Source of the DNA: Armatimonadota bacterium
GTDB lineage: Bacteria > Armatimonadota > HRBIN16
Length of the DNA: 7,645 bases
NCBI GenBank assembly: GCA_028275265.1
Contig: JAPWUZ010000120.1
Span: 1-7,645, forward strand
Direction of reading: 5' to 3'
In this document: piece after piece, positions 1-5,977 of the stretch
Layout of the letters: the number at the start of each line of letters is the position of its first letter
How positions within the stretch are numbered: position 1 is the first letter of the stretch
Program-made: the position numbers and the translations under genes
Notes under the pieces: model-generated
Told to the model about the DNA's origin: nothing
Database searches by the model: none
Seen by the model: the letters and a program-made list of their open reading frames with translations, nothing else

Positions 1-2
1 GT

Positions 3-200
3 TCGTTACACTTCACCCCCGGCAACGCCTACACCACAGCGGACAATGGCAACCGCTCCCAGATACACTGGGACCTGGTGTTGATACAGCGTGCCGAGTA
101 CGGCGGAGGAGAGATTTATTTCGACGACCGCCTGATACGCAAGGACGGGCGCTTTGTGGTACCGGAGCTGGAAGGGCTGAACCCTGAGAATCTGGGGTGA
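3..200 (+). CDS. M29-family metalloaminopeptidase, C-terminal end (5' partial)
   Basis: The third frame is open from the window edge to the TGA at 198-200 and encodes the last 65 residues of a protein that begins outside the window. The segment NRSQIHWDLV (residues 17-26 of the fragment) matches the conserved end of thermophilic M29 aminopeptidases (AmpS/PepS/AmpT type), in which the His and Asp of an HxD motif bind the catalytic dinuclear metal centre. The SLHF His at residue 3 fits the preceding metal-binding His. The following GGEIYFDDRLIRKDGRFV is the usual beta-strand tail. These enzymes remove N-terminal amino acids from peptides in the cytoplasm. The gene converges on the HEAT-protein gene at 410-2278. 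The family call is by recognition of the motif and tail; the substrate preference cannot be told from this piece. Confidence 0.82.
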   Translation, partial: SLHFTPGNAYTTADNGNRSQIHWDLVLIQRAEYGGGEIYFDDRLIRKDGRFVVPELEGLNPENLG

Positions 201-208
201 TTCACCCC
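194..208. repeat. 15-bp near-perfect palindrome over the aminopeptidase stop codon
   Basis: Seven bases (194-200) and their exact complement (202-208) flank a single central base. The TGA stop of the upstream gene lies inside the left arm. In RNA it could form a 6-bp GC-rich hairpin with a 3-nt loop. No U-rich tract follows, so it is not a standard intrinsic terminator, although it may help end or stabilise the transcript. Confidence 0.4.
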
Positions 209-245
209 TCTGCCACACACCTTACTACACGACACTTTCTCTGAC

Positions 246-273
246 GGGAGGAAATTCCAGTGAGTTTCCTCCC
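246..273. repeat. Hairpin 1 of the intergenic element (9-bp perfect stem)
   Basis: The stem is 246-254 paired with 265-273, with all nine positions complementary, and a 10-nt loop at 255-264. There is no T-run directly after it on either strand, so it is listed as a dyad and not as a terminator. Confidence 0.55.
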
Positions 274-293
274 TCCTGACCTCCAATGTGGAC

Positions 294-317
294 GGAGGAA
301 GAACCGTAACTTCCTCC
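294..317. repeat. Hairpin 2 of the intergenic element (8-bp perfect stem)
   Basis: The stem is 294-301 paired with 310-317, with an 8-nt loop at 302-309. Its arms nearly repeat those of the hairpin at 246-273 (shared GGAGGAA core and its complement) while the loops differ. This suggests an internal duplication or selection for the stem sequence. Confidence 0.55.
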
Positions 318-409
318 TTGCCCGCGGGGAGGGCTGGGGTGGGGGCGAAAACGCGCAAAAAAACGTCGTGTAGTGAGCCCAGACACTGAGAAAGGGGGTA
401 GTCCCGCTT

Positions 410-2278
410 TTAGCGCTGCTGCAGGCGCAGGGGCTTCCCGTCAGGGGTGGTAATACGCAGGCTCAGCTGCCAGCCGTCCGCTCCGTTCAGCACCTTACAC
501 AGGATGCGGTTCCAGCCCTGCTGCAGGGTGGCGGTAGCGGTATCCTGGTCGATCGTTAGCCCCCTGTCGCCGGTAAATTCATGCACCTTTTGCCCATTCA
601 CCCAACAGGTAACATCATCATCGCTGCCGATTTTCAGGGTGACCGTCTGCGCAGTATCGCTGTACACCTCAGCGTAGGCGTATCCGCCCGTGTTTTCGCG
701 CGCGCCCGCGCTCAGCCAGAAATCCAGCACGCCCTGCGGGTCATCCAACTCGATACGCCGCCACCGGACGCCATTCACCTCTCCCTGCAGGTCTATCGGT
801 GCGCCGGGGTCTACGAGGTCGCGCTCACGCAGCAGGCTGCGCTCTGCCAACGGAGCGAGCACCCACCAGTTCACGACCATGCCCTGCTGGATGGCGATGT
901 CTTTCACGCTGATGGATGCTCCCAACGAGCGCAGCACGCCCACCAGACGAGTCACGCCTTCACGGTCGCGCGCTTTTTCCAGAGCGGTACGGGCGAGTAC
1001 CGTCGCTACGTCGGTTTTGCCTTGCTTCTGCAGGGCGAATGCCACTCCTGGCACCGCTTCTATCGCAGCTTGACGCACCTGCTCGTTCTCATGCCCCAGC
1101 GCGACCATCAGCGCGGAGGCGGTGTCTGCGTGGCGCAGGCGTCCCATAGCGTTCAGCGCGGCGACCTTCACTGCCGGGTTGTTATCACCAAAGGCTTTGA
1201 GGAGCGAGGGCAGTACCACGCCCGGGGAACCGGATTGATACCCCAGCAGGTCAATGAGGCGCAGGCGTTGCTCTCCCTGTGCATTTTGTGCCTGTACCAC
1301 CAGCGCCTCCGCCAGCCCCGGTACCTTTACCTCCTGCAGCAAAGAGTATGCCGTGCTGGCGATGGCGGGGTTTGGGTGGTTGAGTGCCTTCACCAGCAAG
1401 GTTGCGGTGTCTGCGTTTCCGGTGTGTGCCAGTCCCACCAGTCCGGCGGCACGCAGGGCGGGCGTATTGCCGTTGGCGTAGAGCCACTGAAAGAGCGGGG
1501 CGGCTTGCCCCGCCGCACCGGAGCGGCGAAGCCGCTCCGCGATACGTGCCAGCGAGTGCTGAGCCGCCTCTTTCTCTTTGGCACTGCCTTTCTGAGCAAT
1601 CTGTTGCAACGCCTTCTGGATTTCGGGGGTGGGAAACTCCCCAGCGACCGTAATCGCCGTCAGGCGCACCTCTGCCTGTGCGCTTTTCAGTGCACCCAGC
1701 ACCACCTTTGCCGAGCCGGGCTGTTTGCGTGCACCGATAGCCAGTAGCAGCGCGCTTTTCCACTGCGGGTCGGTTGCCTGCGCGAAGGCGCGTTCCAGAG
1801 CGGAAGTGGCTTCCCTGCCCGGAATCTGCTGTAGGGCCATGCGTGCTGCCTCGCGCAGGGTTTTATTCTCCAGCAGTTTTTGCAGGGTCGGCACCGATTG
1901 TGAAGTACCCACCACCGTGACCAGGCGCAGCAGCAGGCGTTGCAGGGATTCCGGCGCCGGTTTCTGCAGGCGCGCCAGCAACGCTTTCTCGGCGGCGTTG
2001 CGCTCGGACGTGGCACCGGGGCGCGTGGATTGATAGACCACCCGCTCCAGAGCCATTCTTGCTGCCATCACTGCGCCGGGCTCGGCGTTAGGGTTCTCGA
2101 TAATCGCCAGCAGGGCAGGAATAGCTTTCACACCGAACGGTGCTATTTCCTCAATCGCCTGCCGTCGCGCATTATCGTCGGGTGACCGCAGCTTTTGCAC
2201 GGTCTGCTCTATGTTCTGGCACGCGCTGGGAAGAGCCAGTGCCAGCAATGCCACTACGGTGAGCCATGTTCTCTTCAT
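410..2278 (-). CDS. Exported HEAT-repeat protein with C-terminal beta-sandwich domain
   Basis: This 622-residue protein begins with a signal peptide (MKRTWLTVVALLALALPSAC). Cys20 could be a lipidation site, but Pro at -3 makes a poor lipobox, so lipoprotein status is uncertain. Residues about 25-455 are alpha-helical HEAT/Armadillo-like repeats, such as NPAVKVAALNAMGRL near 367-381 and NEQVRQAAIEAV near 398-409. These form a protein-binding solenoid with no catalytic motif. Residues about 465-622 form a separate domain with DDDVTCWVNGQKVHE (553-567) and LQQGWNRILCKV (585-596). That pattern is known from PA14-like or glycoside-hydrolase-associated carbohydrate-binding modules in Planctomycetes and Armatimonadetes. 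It starts at ATG 2278 with a TGGAGG ribosome site 6 nt away, 16 bp after the oxidoreductase stop, so the two are probably co-transcribed. It probably acts as an extracytoplasmic binding or scaffold protein; the ligand is unknown. Confidence 0.8.
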   Translation of the reverse strand: MKRTWLTVVALLALALPSACQNIEQTVQKLRSPDDNARRQAIEEIAPFGVKAIPALLAIIENPNAEPGAVMAARMALERVVYQSTRPGATSERNAAEKALLARLQKPAPESLQRLLLRLVTVVGTSQSVPTLQKLLENKTLREAARMALQQIPGREATSALERAFAQATDPQWKSALLLAIGARKQPGSAKVVLGALKSAQAEVRLTAITVAGEFPTPEIQKALQQIAQKGSAKEKEAAQHSLARIAERLRRSGAAGQAAPLFQWLYANGNTPALRAAGLVGLAHTGNADTATLLVKALNHPNPAIASTAYSLLQEVKVPGLAEALVVQAQNAQGEQRLRLIDLLGYQSGSPGVVLPSLLKAFGDNNPAVKVAALNAMGRLRHADTASALMVALGHENEQVRQAAIEAVPGVAFALQKQGKTDVATVLARTALEKARDREGVTRLVGVLRSLGASISVKDIAIQQGMVVNWWVLAPLAERSLLRERDLVDPGAPIDLQGEVNGVRWRRIELDDPQGVLDFWLSAGARENTGGYAYAEVYSDTAQTVTLKIGSDDDVTCWVNGQKVHEFTGDRGLTIDQDTATATLQQGWNRILCKVLNGADGWQLSLRITTPDGKPLRLQQR

Positions 2279-2284
2279 TTTCTG

Positions 2285-2290
2285 CCTCCA
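2285..2290 (-). promoter_or_regulatory. Ribosome binding site of the HEAT-protein gene
   Basis: On the minus strand TGGAGG sits 6 nt before the ATG at 2278. It lies in the 16-bp gap after the upstream stop codon and supports both this start and translation from a shared transcript. Confidence 0.7.
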
Positions 2291-2294
2291 CCTC

Positions 2295-3584
2295 TTACCT
2301 TAGGTACCACGGCGCGCGATAGGGACGACTGAGCCAGCGGTTTGCCTCCGGGTCGTCCACAAACTGCTCTTTCACGGGGTCCCAGCGCAGCTTCCTGCCC
2401 AGCCGCATGGCGATGTTGCCGATGTGGGCTACCGTCACGGAGCGATGCCCGATTTCGACGTCGCAGATGGGCTTCTTGCGCGTGCGGATGCAATCCAGCC
2501 AGTTCTGGTGGTGGCTGAGACTGCGATATAGCTGCACGTCGTTTGGTCCCCACGTTATCTGCTGCAGCTCTTTCGGGCTGGTGTCGATGCCTCCGCGCCA
2601 CACGTGTACGTAGCCATCTGTGCCCTCGAAGCGCACGCCGCGTTCCGGAGTGGTGGCAATCATGTGCACTCCGTTGGCATATTCGTAATGCACCTCGAAG
2701 TTCACATAGGTTTCGCAGAGTCCTTTCACTGGCAGCACACCCTTGCCCTCCACGCTCACGGGCCCGCTGAGGTCTGTGCCGAGCCCCCATTGCGCGATAT
2801 CGAAGTGGTGATGCCCCCAGTCGGTCATCTCGCCGCCAGAGTAGTCCCAGAACCAGCGGAAGTTCCACAGGAAGCGTGCGTAGTTAAAGGGCACCCAGGG
2901 AGCGGGACCCAGATACAAGTTCCAGTCCAGGTCGGGCGGCGGTTCCACGTCTGGTTGCGGGTCCATGTCCGGACCAGCTGGCAGGTTCACGCGCACGGTA
3001 TGCACCTTGCCGATTTTGCCGTTACGCACCAGCATACACGCCAGCCAGAAGTAGTAATCCGACCGTTGCTGGCTGCCGACCTGAAAGACGCGGTTGTAGC
3101 GGCGCACGGCGCGCACCAGTGCCTTACCCTCGTCTACAAACAGCGTCAGCGGCTTCTCGCAGTACACGTCTTTGCCCGATTCGCACGCCATGATACTGAT
3201 GAGCGTGTGCCAGTGATCGGGCGTCGCGATGACCACTGCGTCGATGTCCTTGCGGTCTAACAGATGGCGGAAGTCGGTGTAGGCAGCACAGTCCTGGTTG
3301 CCATAGCGGTCGTCCACCGCCTTCTTGGAGCGATCGCGGTGGGGGGCATACACGTCGCACACCGCCAGCACCTGCACCTGCCCGTTGCCCAGGAAGCCGT
3401 TAAGGTGCCCTGTGCCCATGCCGCCCAGCCCGATGAACCCAAGCGTGATGCGGTCGTTGGGTGCGCGTCGCTGAGCCGAGCCGAACACCGAAGCGGGTAC
3501 AACCGCAGGCATGGCAACGGCAGCTGCACCCACAGCCGCACCCTTCAGAAACTGCCTTCGCGTTATCCGTTTGCCTGTACTCAT
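2295..3584 (-). CDS. Tat-exported Gfo/Idh/MocA-family oxidoreductase
   Basis: The 429-residue protein has a twin-arginine signal RRQFLK (9-14), a hydrophobic stretch (about 15-35), and then the NAD(P)-binding Rossmann fold with GFIGLGGMG (49-57). The EKP motif (143-145) carries the lysine typical of the family's active site. DWGHHHFDIAQWGLG (255-269) matches the C-terminal domain motif of exported Gfo/Idh/MocA members. The family oxidises or reduces sugars, inositols and sugar derivatives; Tat export suggests folding with bound cofactor before secretion. The longer reading frame back to 3674 is rejected because the Tat motif would then sit about 40 residues in and because a GGAAAGG site is correctly spaced before 3584. 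It precedes the HEAT-protein gene and probably leads that operon. The substrate cannot be assigned; a sugar or glycoside is the general expectation. Confidence 0.88.
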   Translation of the reverse strand: MSTGKRITRRQFLKGAAVGAAAVAMPAVVPASVFGSAQRRAPNDRITLGFIGLGGMGTGHLNGFLGNGQVQVLAVCDVYAPHRDRSKKAVDDRYGNQDCAAYTDFRHLLDRKDIDAVVIATPDHWHTLISIMACESGKDVYCEKPLTLFVDEGKALVRAVRRYNRVFQVGSQQRSDYYFWLACMLVRNGKIGKVHTVRVNLPAGPDMDPQPDVEPPPDLDWNLYLGPAPWVPFNYARFLWNFRWFWDYSGGEMTDWGHHHFDIAQWGLGTDLSGPVSVEGKGVLPVKGLCETYVNFEVHYEYANGVHMIATTPERGVRFEGTDGYVHVWRGGIDTSPKELQQITWGPNDVQLYRSLSHHQNWLDCIRTRKKPICDVEIGHRSVTVAHIGNIAMRLGRKLRWDPVKEQFVDDPEANRWLSRPYRAPWYLR

Positions 3585-3592
3585 ACCGACCA

Positions 3593-3600
3593 TCCTTTCC
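3593..3600 (-). promoter_or_regulatory. Ribosome binding site fixing the oxidoreductase start
   Basis: On the minus strand a GGAAAGGA site sits 8 nt before the ATG at 3584. An in-frame ATG at 3593 overlaps the site itself, and two further upstream ATG codons (3602 and 3674) would place the Tat signal too far inside the protein. The site therefore favours 3584. Confidence 0.6.
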
Positions 3601-3698
3601 ATGAGCGAGTTCCAAACGGCGTAATGGCTCCGATAATGATTTTCAGGGGGTCTAGAGGAGATTCCTGCAGACAAAGGATACCTATCTTGCCTTTACCC

Positions 3699-3721
3699 TC
3701 TGGAGGTCGATACTCTCCAGA
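3699..3721. repeat. Short dyad in the oxidoreductase leader
   Basis: The arms 3699-3705 and 3715-3721 are exactly complementary around a 9-nt loop. It lies about 115 nt before the oxidoreductase start and could be an operator or a leader hairpin. At 7 bp it could also be chance. Confidence 0.25.
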
Positions 3722-3804
3722 CCGTAACAGGGTGGGTGAGTGGTTGTGCAGTGGCGATATGTGGTGTCTACTGACGGCATTGGAGAAAAAATTTTCTTTG
3801 ATTT

Positions 3805-4412
3805 CCCTTACTGCAGGAGCAGTCCACGCGGGCGGGAGGCTACACCTTCACCTTCGTTTACGACCCTGCACAAAACCCGACGCAGTTCAAGGGGCAGTCT
3901 CGCACTTACAACGCGAACAACCAGCTCATCGGTGCGGGCTTTGCGTATGACGGCAACGGCAACCCGGTGCTGTATAAGGGCGTGAACCTCTCGTTTGACC
4001 CCGAGAACCGGATGACCCTTATGGGAACATCCTCACTGCCGGTTACAACGGGGACGGCTTGCGCGCATGGAAACAGACGGCATCGGGCAGGAGGTATTAT
4101 CTGTATGACGGCGAAGAGTTAGTGTGTGAGCTGGACGCGGCGGGCAACGCGGTAGCAGGCGTGGTATTTGGGGCGAACGGCTTGCTGGTGTACGGCACCA
4201 GCGGTTACCAGTTTGACCCGCAGGGCAACGCCACGCACCTGATGGACGATGACGGTTTGGTGCTAGCGCACCTTGCCTACGATGCGTGGGGTCAGCGCAT
4301 GTCTGGTAATAACCCGACACCATACGGCTACAAGGGGCAGTGGGGATACTACACCGACGGGGAAACTGGTATACTGTTACTGACGCATCGCTACTTAGAC
4401 CCCACCCCGTAA
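3805..4412 (+). pseudogene. Rhs/YD-repeat protein fragment, truncated at both ends and frameshifted
   Basis: Two adjacent reading frames encode consecutive parts of an Rhs core. The first (3805 to about 4017) contains YD-type repeats such as YDPAQNPTQFKGQSRTYNANNQ, FAYDGNGNPVLYKG and FDPENRMT. The second (about 4020 to 4412) continues with YGNILTAGYNGDGLRAWKQ, YYLYDGEELVCELD, AYDAWGQR and the core-end motif TGILLLTHRYLDP. Joining them needs one missing base near 4018-4019. The 5' side has no start codon and is closed by a stop at 3799-3801; thousands of bases of a normal Rhs gene are missing. The 3' side stops (TAA 4410-4412) just after YLDP, where intact proteins continue through a GRF-type motif into the variable C-terminal tip. 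Rhs proteins are large surface or secreted polymorphic-toxin carriers. This piece is almost certainly non-functional and marks a past recombination. The frameshift could be an assembly error, but the truncations are not explained by that. Confidence 0.85.
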
Positions 4413-4450
4413 ACAGTCTAGTAGCGCAAGTTGCAGGGCAGCGACAAGCC

Positions 4451-5251
4451 TCATCCCCCTCGCCGAAAAACCACCGATAACACGAACACCACTGCCGCCG
4501 TAAGCACTATCGCCGCGCCAGACGCGGTGCCGAACCAGTAGGAGGCATATAGCCCCAGCACGCTGCTGATACCACCAATCGCGCAGGCGGCAATTGCCAT
4601 CCCTCGAAAGCTGCGTGTGAGGTTGCGCGCCGCCGCCGCGGGGAGTAACAGCATTGCGGTTACCAGTACGATACCGATGAGTTTCAGCGACAGAGTAACC
4701 ATGACTGCCAGCAACACTAAAAACAGCAGGTCTATCCGTGCGGCGGACGTGCCCATCGCCATTGCCATCTCGCGGTGCACAGACACCCGCAGCAGTGCAT
4801 TCCACATTGCCAGTACCGCCAGCACGCTCCCAGTGCACATCGCCGCTACCAGCCATACGTCTTCCCACGCCAGTGCGAGGATATCCCCAAACAGGAACTG
4901 GAACAGACCGGGCTGGTACCCCTGCAGGATGCCGAGCAGCAGGATACCTGCCCCCGCGCAGATGGCGAGGTAAACGCCGATTACCGTGTCCGACGGTATC
5001 TCTGTGCGATGCAGGGTGAAGACGATGGCGAGCGTTACCAGCACGGCAAAGGCGATAACCGTTGGCAGCACCGGGGTCATCAGCAGGACCGAAAGGGCCA
5101 GTCCGGTGAACGCCGAGTGTGCTACCGCTTCCCCGAAGAACGACAAACGCCGCGTGACCACGAAGACGCCGATCAGCGGCAGGCTGAAACCCAGCAACAC
5201 CGCTGCAATCAGCGCGCGCTGGAAGAAAGGATATTGCAAAATCTCCGTCAT
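4451..5251 (-). CDS. znuB: Zinc/manganese-type ABC transporter permease (ZnuB-like)
   Basis: The 266-residue integral membrane protein belongs to the ABC-3 permease family. It has about eight hydrophobic segments. LSFFGEAVAHSAFTGLAL (36-53) is the conserved early segment of ZnuB/MntB proteins. GIVLVTAMLLLPAAAARNLT (193-212) is the most conserved late segment. It forms the membrane channel that receives metal from the binding protein and couples to the ATPase at 5248-5976. I take the start at 5251 and not the in-frame ATG at 5368: the upstream 39 residues are hydrophilic and overlap the ATPase gene, while the 5251 ATG overlaps the ATPase stop as ATGA and has a GGGAG site 8 nt before it. It is the last gene of the operon. 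The family alone does not separate zinc from manganese; zinc is inferred from the binding protein. Confidence 0.9.
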   Translation of the reverse strand: MTEILQYPFFQRALIAAVLLGFSLPLIGVFVVTRRLSFFGEAVAHSAFTGLALSVLLMTPVLPTVIAFAVLVTLAIVFTLHRTEIPSDTVIGVYLAICAGAGILLLGILQGYQPGLFQFLFGDILALAWEDVWLVAAMCTGSVLAVLAMWNALLRVSVHREMAMAMGTSAARIDLLFLVLLAVMVTLSLKLIGIVLVTAMLLLPAAAARNLTRSFRGMAIAACAIGGISSVLGLYASYWFGTASGAAIVLTAAVVFVLSVVFRRGG

Positions 5252-5976
5252 GGCTGGTGCTCCCGATGGGTATAAAGTGTCATCTCCTGTCCGTATACCA
5301 GGCGAATCATCTCGGCGTTCAAAGCCTGAGCAGGCGGACCGAAGCAGAGCAATCGGCGGTTCAGGCACAACACCTGCGAGGCGTATCGAGTAACCACGCT
5401 CAGGTCATGCGAAACCAGCACGACCGTCAGGTGGTGTTCCGCACGCAGCTGTTCGATAATCTCGTAGAAGCGGCTCTCTCCCTCGATATCTACGCCGGTT
5501 GCCGGTTCGTCTAGAAAAAGGATCTCCGGTTCACGCAACAGATTCAGCGCAATCACCACTCGCTGGAGCTGACCCCCCGACAGCTTGCCGATGGGGTGGT
5601 AGAGCATGCGCGAGACGCCGACCTCGTGCAGGGCAGACTCGATTTGGGACGGGGAGGCATGAGGTACGTAAGCGTGCAGCATCTCCTTTACCGTCAGGGG
5701 GAGGTAGCGGTCGTACTCCAGCCGCTGTGGCACGTACCCTACCTTTCGACGCAGGTCGCCAATCTGGGCAATGGGTACTCCGAACAGGGTAATGCTGCCG
5801 GAAGCCAGCGGCACCAGACCCAGCGTCGCGCGCAGCAGGGTGGTCTTGCCCGCTCCGTTGGGACCGATGATGGCGACCGTGCTGCCGCGTTCTACCTGCA
5901 GGGTAATGTTCTCGATGAGGCGCGCGCCGCCTATCTCCACACTGACGTTGTTCACGTCCAGAACGGTATCTGCCAT
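5248..5976 (-). CDS. znuC: Zinc-type ABC transporter ATP-binding protein (ZnuC-like)
   Basis: The 242-residue cytoplasmic ATPase has all the elements of an ABC nucleotide-binding domain: Walker A GPNGAGKTT (38-46), Q-loop Gln84 in GYVPQR, signature LSGGQ (132-136), Walker B ILFLDEP (152-158) and H-loop His190. YVPQR followed by an acidic/aromatic stretch and LSGGQLQRVVIALNLLREPE resembles ZnuC/MntA-type metal importers. It powers import through the permease encoded directly downstream, with which it overlaps by 4 bases. Its ATG lies one base after the methyltransferase stop, with an AAGGGAG site 6 nt before it located inside the methyltransferase gene, so it is transcribed and probably translated together with that gene. 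Length and residues look intact. Confidence 0.92.
   Translation of the reverse strand: MADTVLDVNNVSVEIGGARLIENITLQVERGSTVAIIGPNGAGKTTLLRATLGLVPLASGSITLFGVPIAQIGDLRRKVGYVPQRLEYDRYLPLTVKEMLHAYVPHASPSQIESALHEVGVSRMLYHPIGKLSGGQLQRVVIALNLLREPEILFLDEPATGVDIEGESRFYEIIEQLRAEHHLTVVLVSHDLSVVTRYASQVLCLNRRLLCFGPPAQALNAEMIRLVYGQEMTLYTHREHQP
5260..5264 (-). promoter_or_regulatory. Ribosome binding site of the permease gene
   Basis: GGGAG on the minus strand lies 8 nt before the ATG at 5251, inside the end of the ATPase gene. Together with the ATGA stop/start overlap it indicates translational coupling and decides the shorter permease start. Confidence 0.6.
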
Positions 5977-5977
5977 T

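Larger units (their letters stand above)
221..377. repeat. MITE-like intergenic element with 13-bp terminal inverted repeats
   Basis: Bases 221-233 and the reverse complement of 365-377 agree at 12 of 13 positions, with weaker similarity continuing about 10 bases inward on both sides. Between them lie two hairpins with nearly the same purine-rich stem (246-273 and 294-317), then a G-rich stretch at 320-347, then a run of seven A at 357-363. It has no coding potential that I trust. The length (about 157 bp), the inverted ends and the internal dyads suggest a miniature inverted-repeat element or a dispersed intergenic repeat. I see no clear target-site duplication next to the ends. It lies between two convergent genes and could also act as a bidirectional terminator. 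Confidence 0.45.
3585..3804. other. Non-coding leader region between the Rhs remnant and the oxidoreductase gene
   Basis: This stretch of about 220 bp must hold the promoter of the minus-strand oxidoreductase/HEAT operon. It contains a 7-bp dyad at 3699-3705/3715-3721 with a 9-nt loop and an AT-rich tract at 3783-3805 that contrasts with the GC-rich surroundings. I could not pick a convincing -35/-10 pair. No gene is supported here on either strand. Confidence 0.5.

Noticed and set aside
246..317. Small CRISPR array based on the two similar hairpins
   Set aside because: There are only two units, the similarity is restricted to the stem arms, and no cas gene is present.
357..363. A7 run as the T-tract of a minus-strand terminator for the HEAT operon
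   Set aside because: On the minus strand the T-run is not directly preceded by a stable hairpin; the two clear hairpins lie downstream of it in that direction. A terminator in this gap is plausible but this tract does not show it.
391..409. Short GGG/CCC dyad just after the HEAT-protein stop as a terminator
   Set aside because: The stem would be only three or four base pairs with a short, imperfect T-run, so it is too weak to call.
581..1747. Long plus-strand open frame opposite the HEAT-protein gene
   Set aside because: Its product has no recognisable domain and a composition rich in Gln, His, Arg and Cys, typical of the antisense of a GC-rich gene. The minus-strand HEAT protein with signal peptide, repeats and ribosome site explains this region.
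2604..3260. Plus-strand open frame opposite the oxidoreductase gene
   Set aside because: It lies antisense to clear Gfo/Idh/MocA motifs and shows no family features of its own.
3585..3674. Longer N-terminus of the oxidoreductase starting at 3674
   Set aside because: It would put 30 hydrophilic residues before the Tat signal. The start at 3584 has a well-spaced ribosome site and places the RRQFLK motif at residue 9.
4413..4450. Terminator between the Rhs fragment and the permease gene
   Set aside because: I looked for a hairpin with a T-tract in this 38-bp convergent gap and found none that I trust.
5252..5368. Longer N-terminus of the permease starting at 5368
   Set aside because: The extra residues are charged, unlike the family, and overlap the ATPase gene. 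The ATGA overlap and ribosome site favour 5251.
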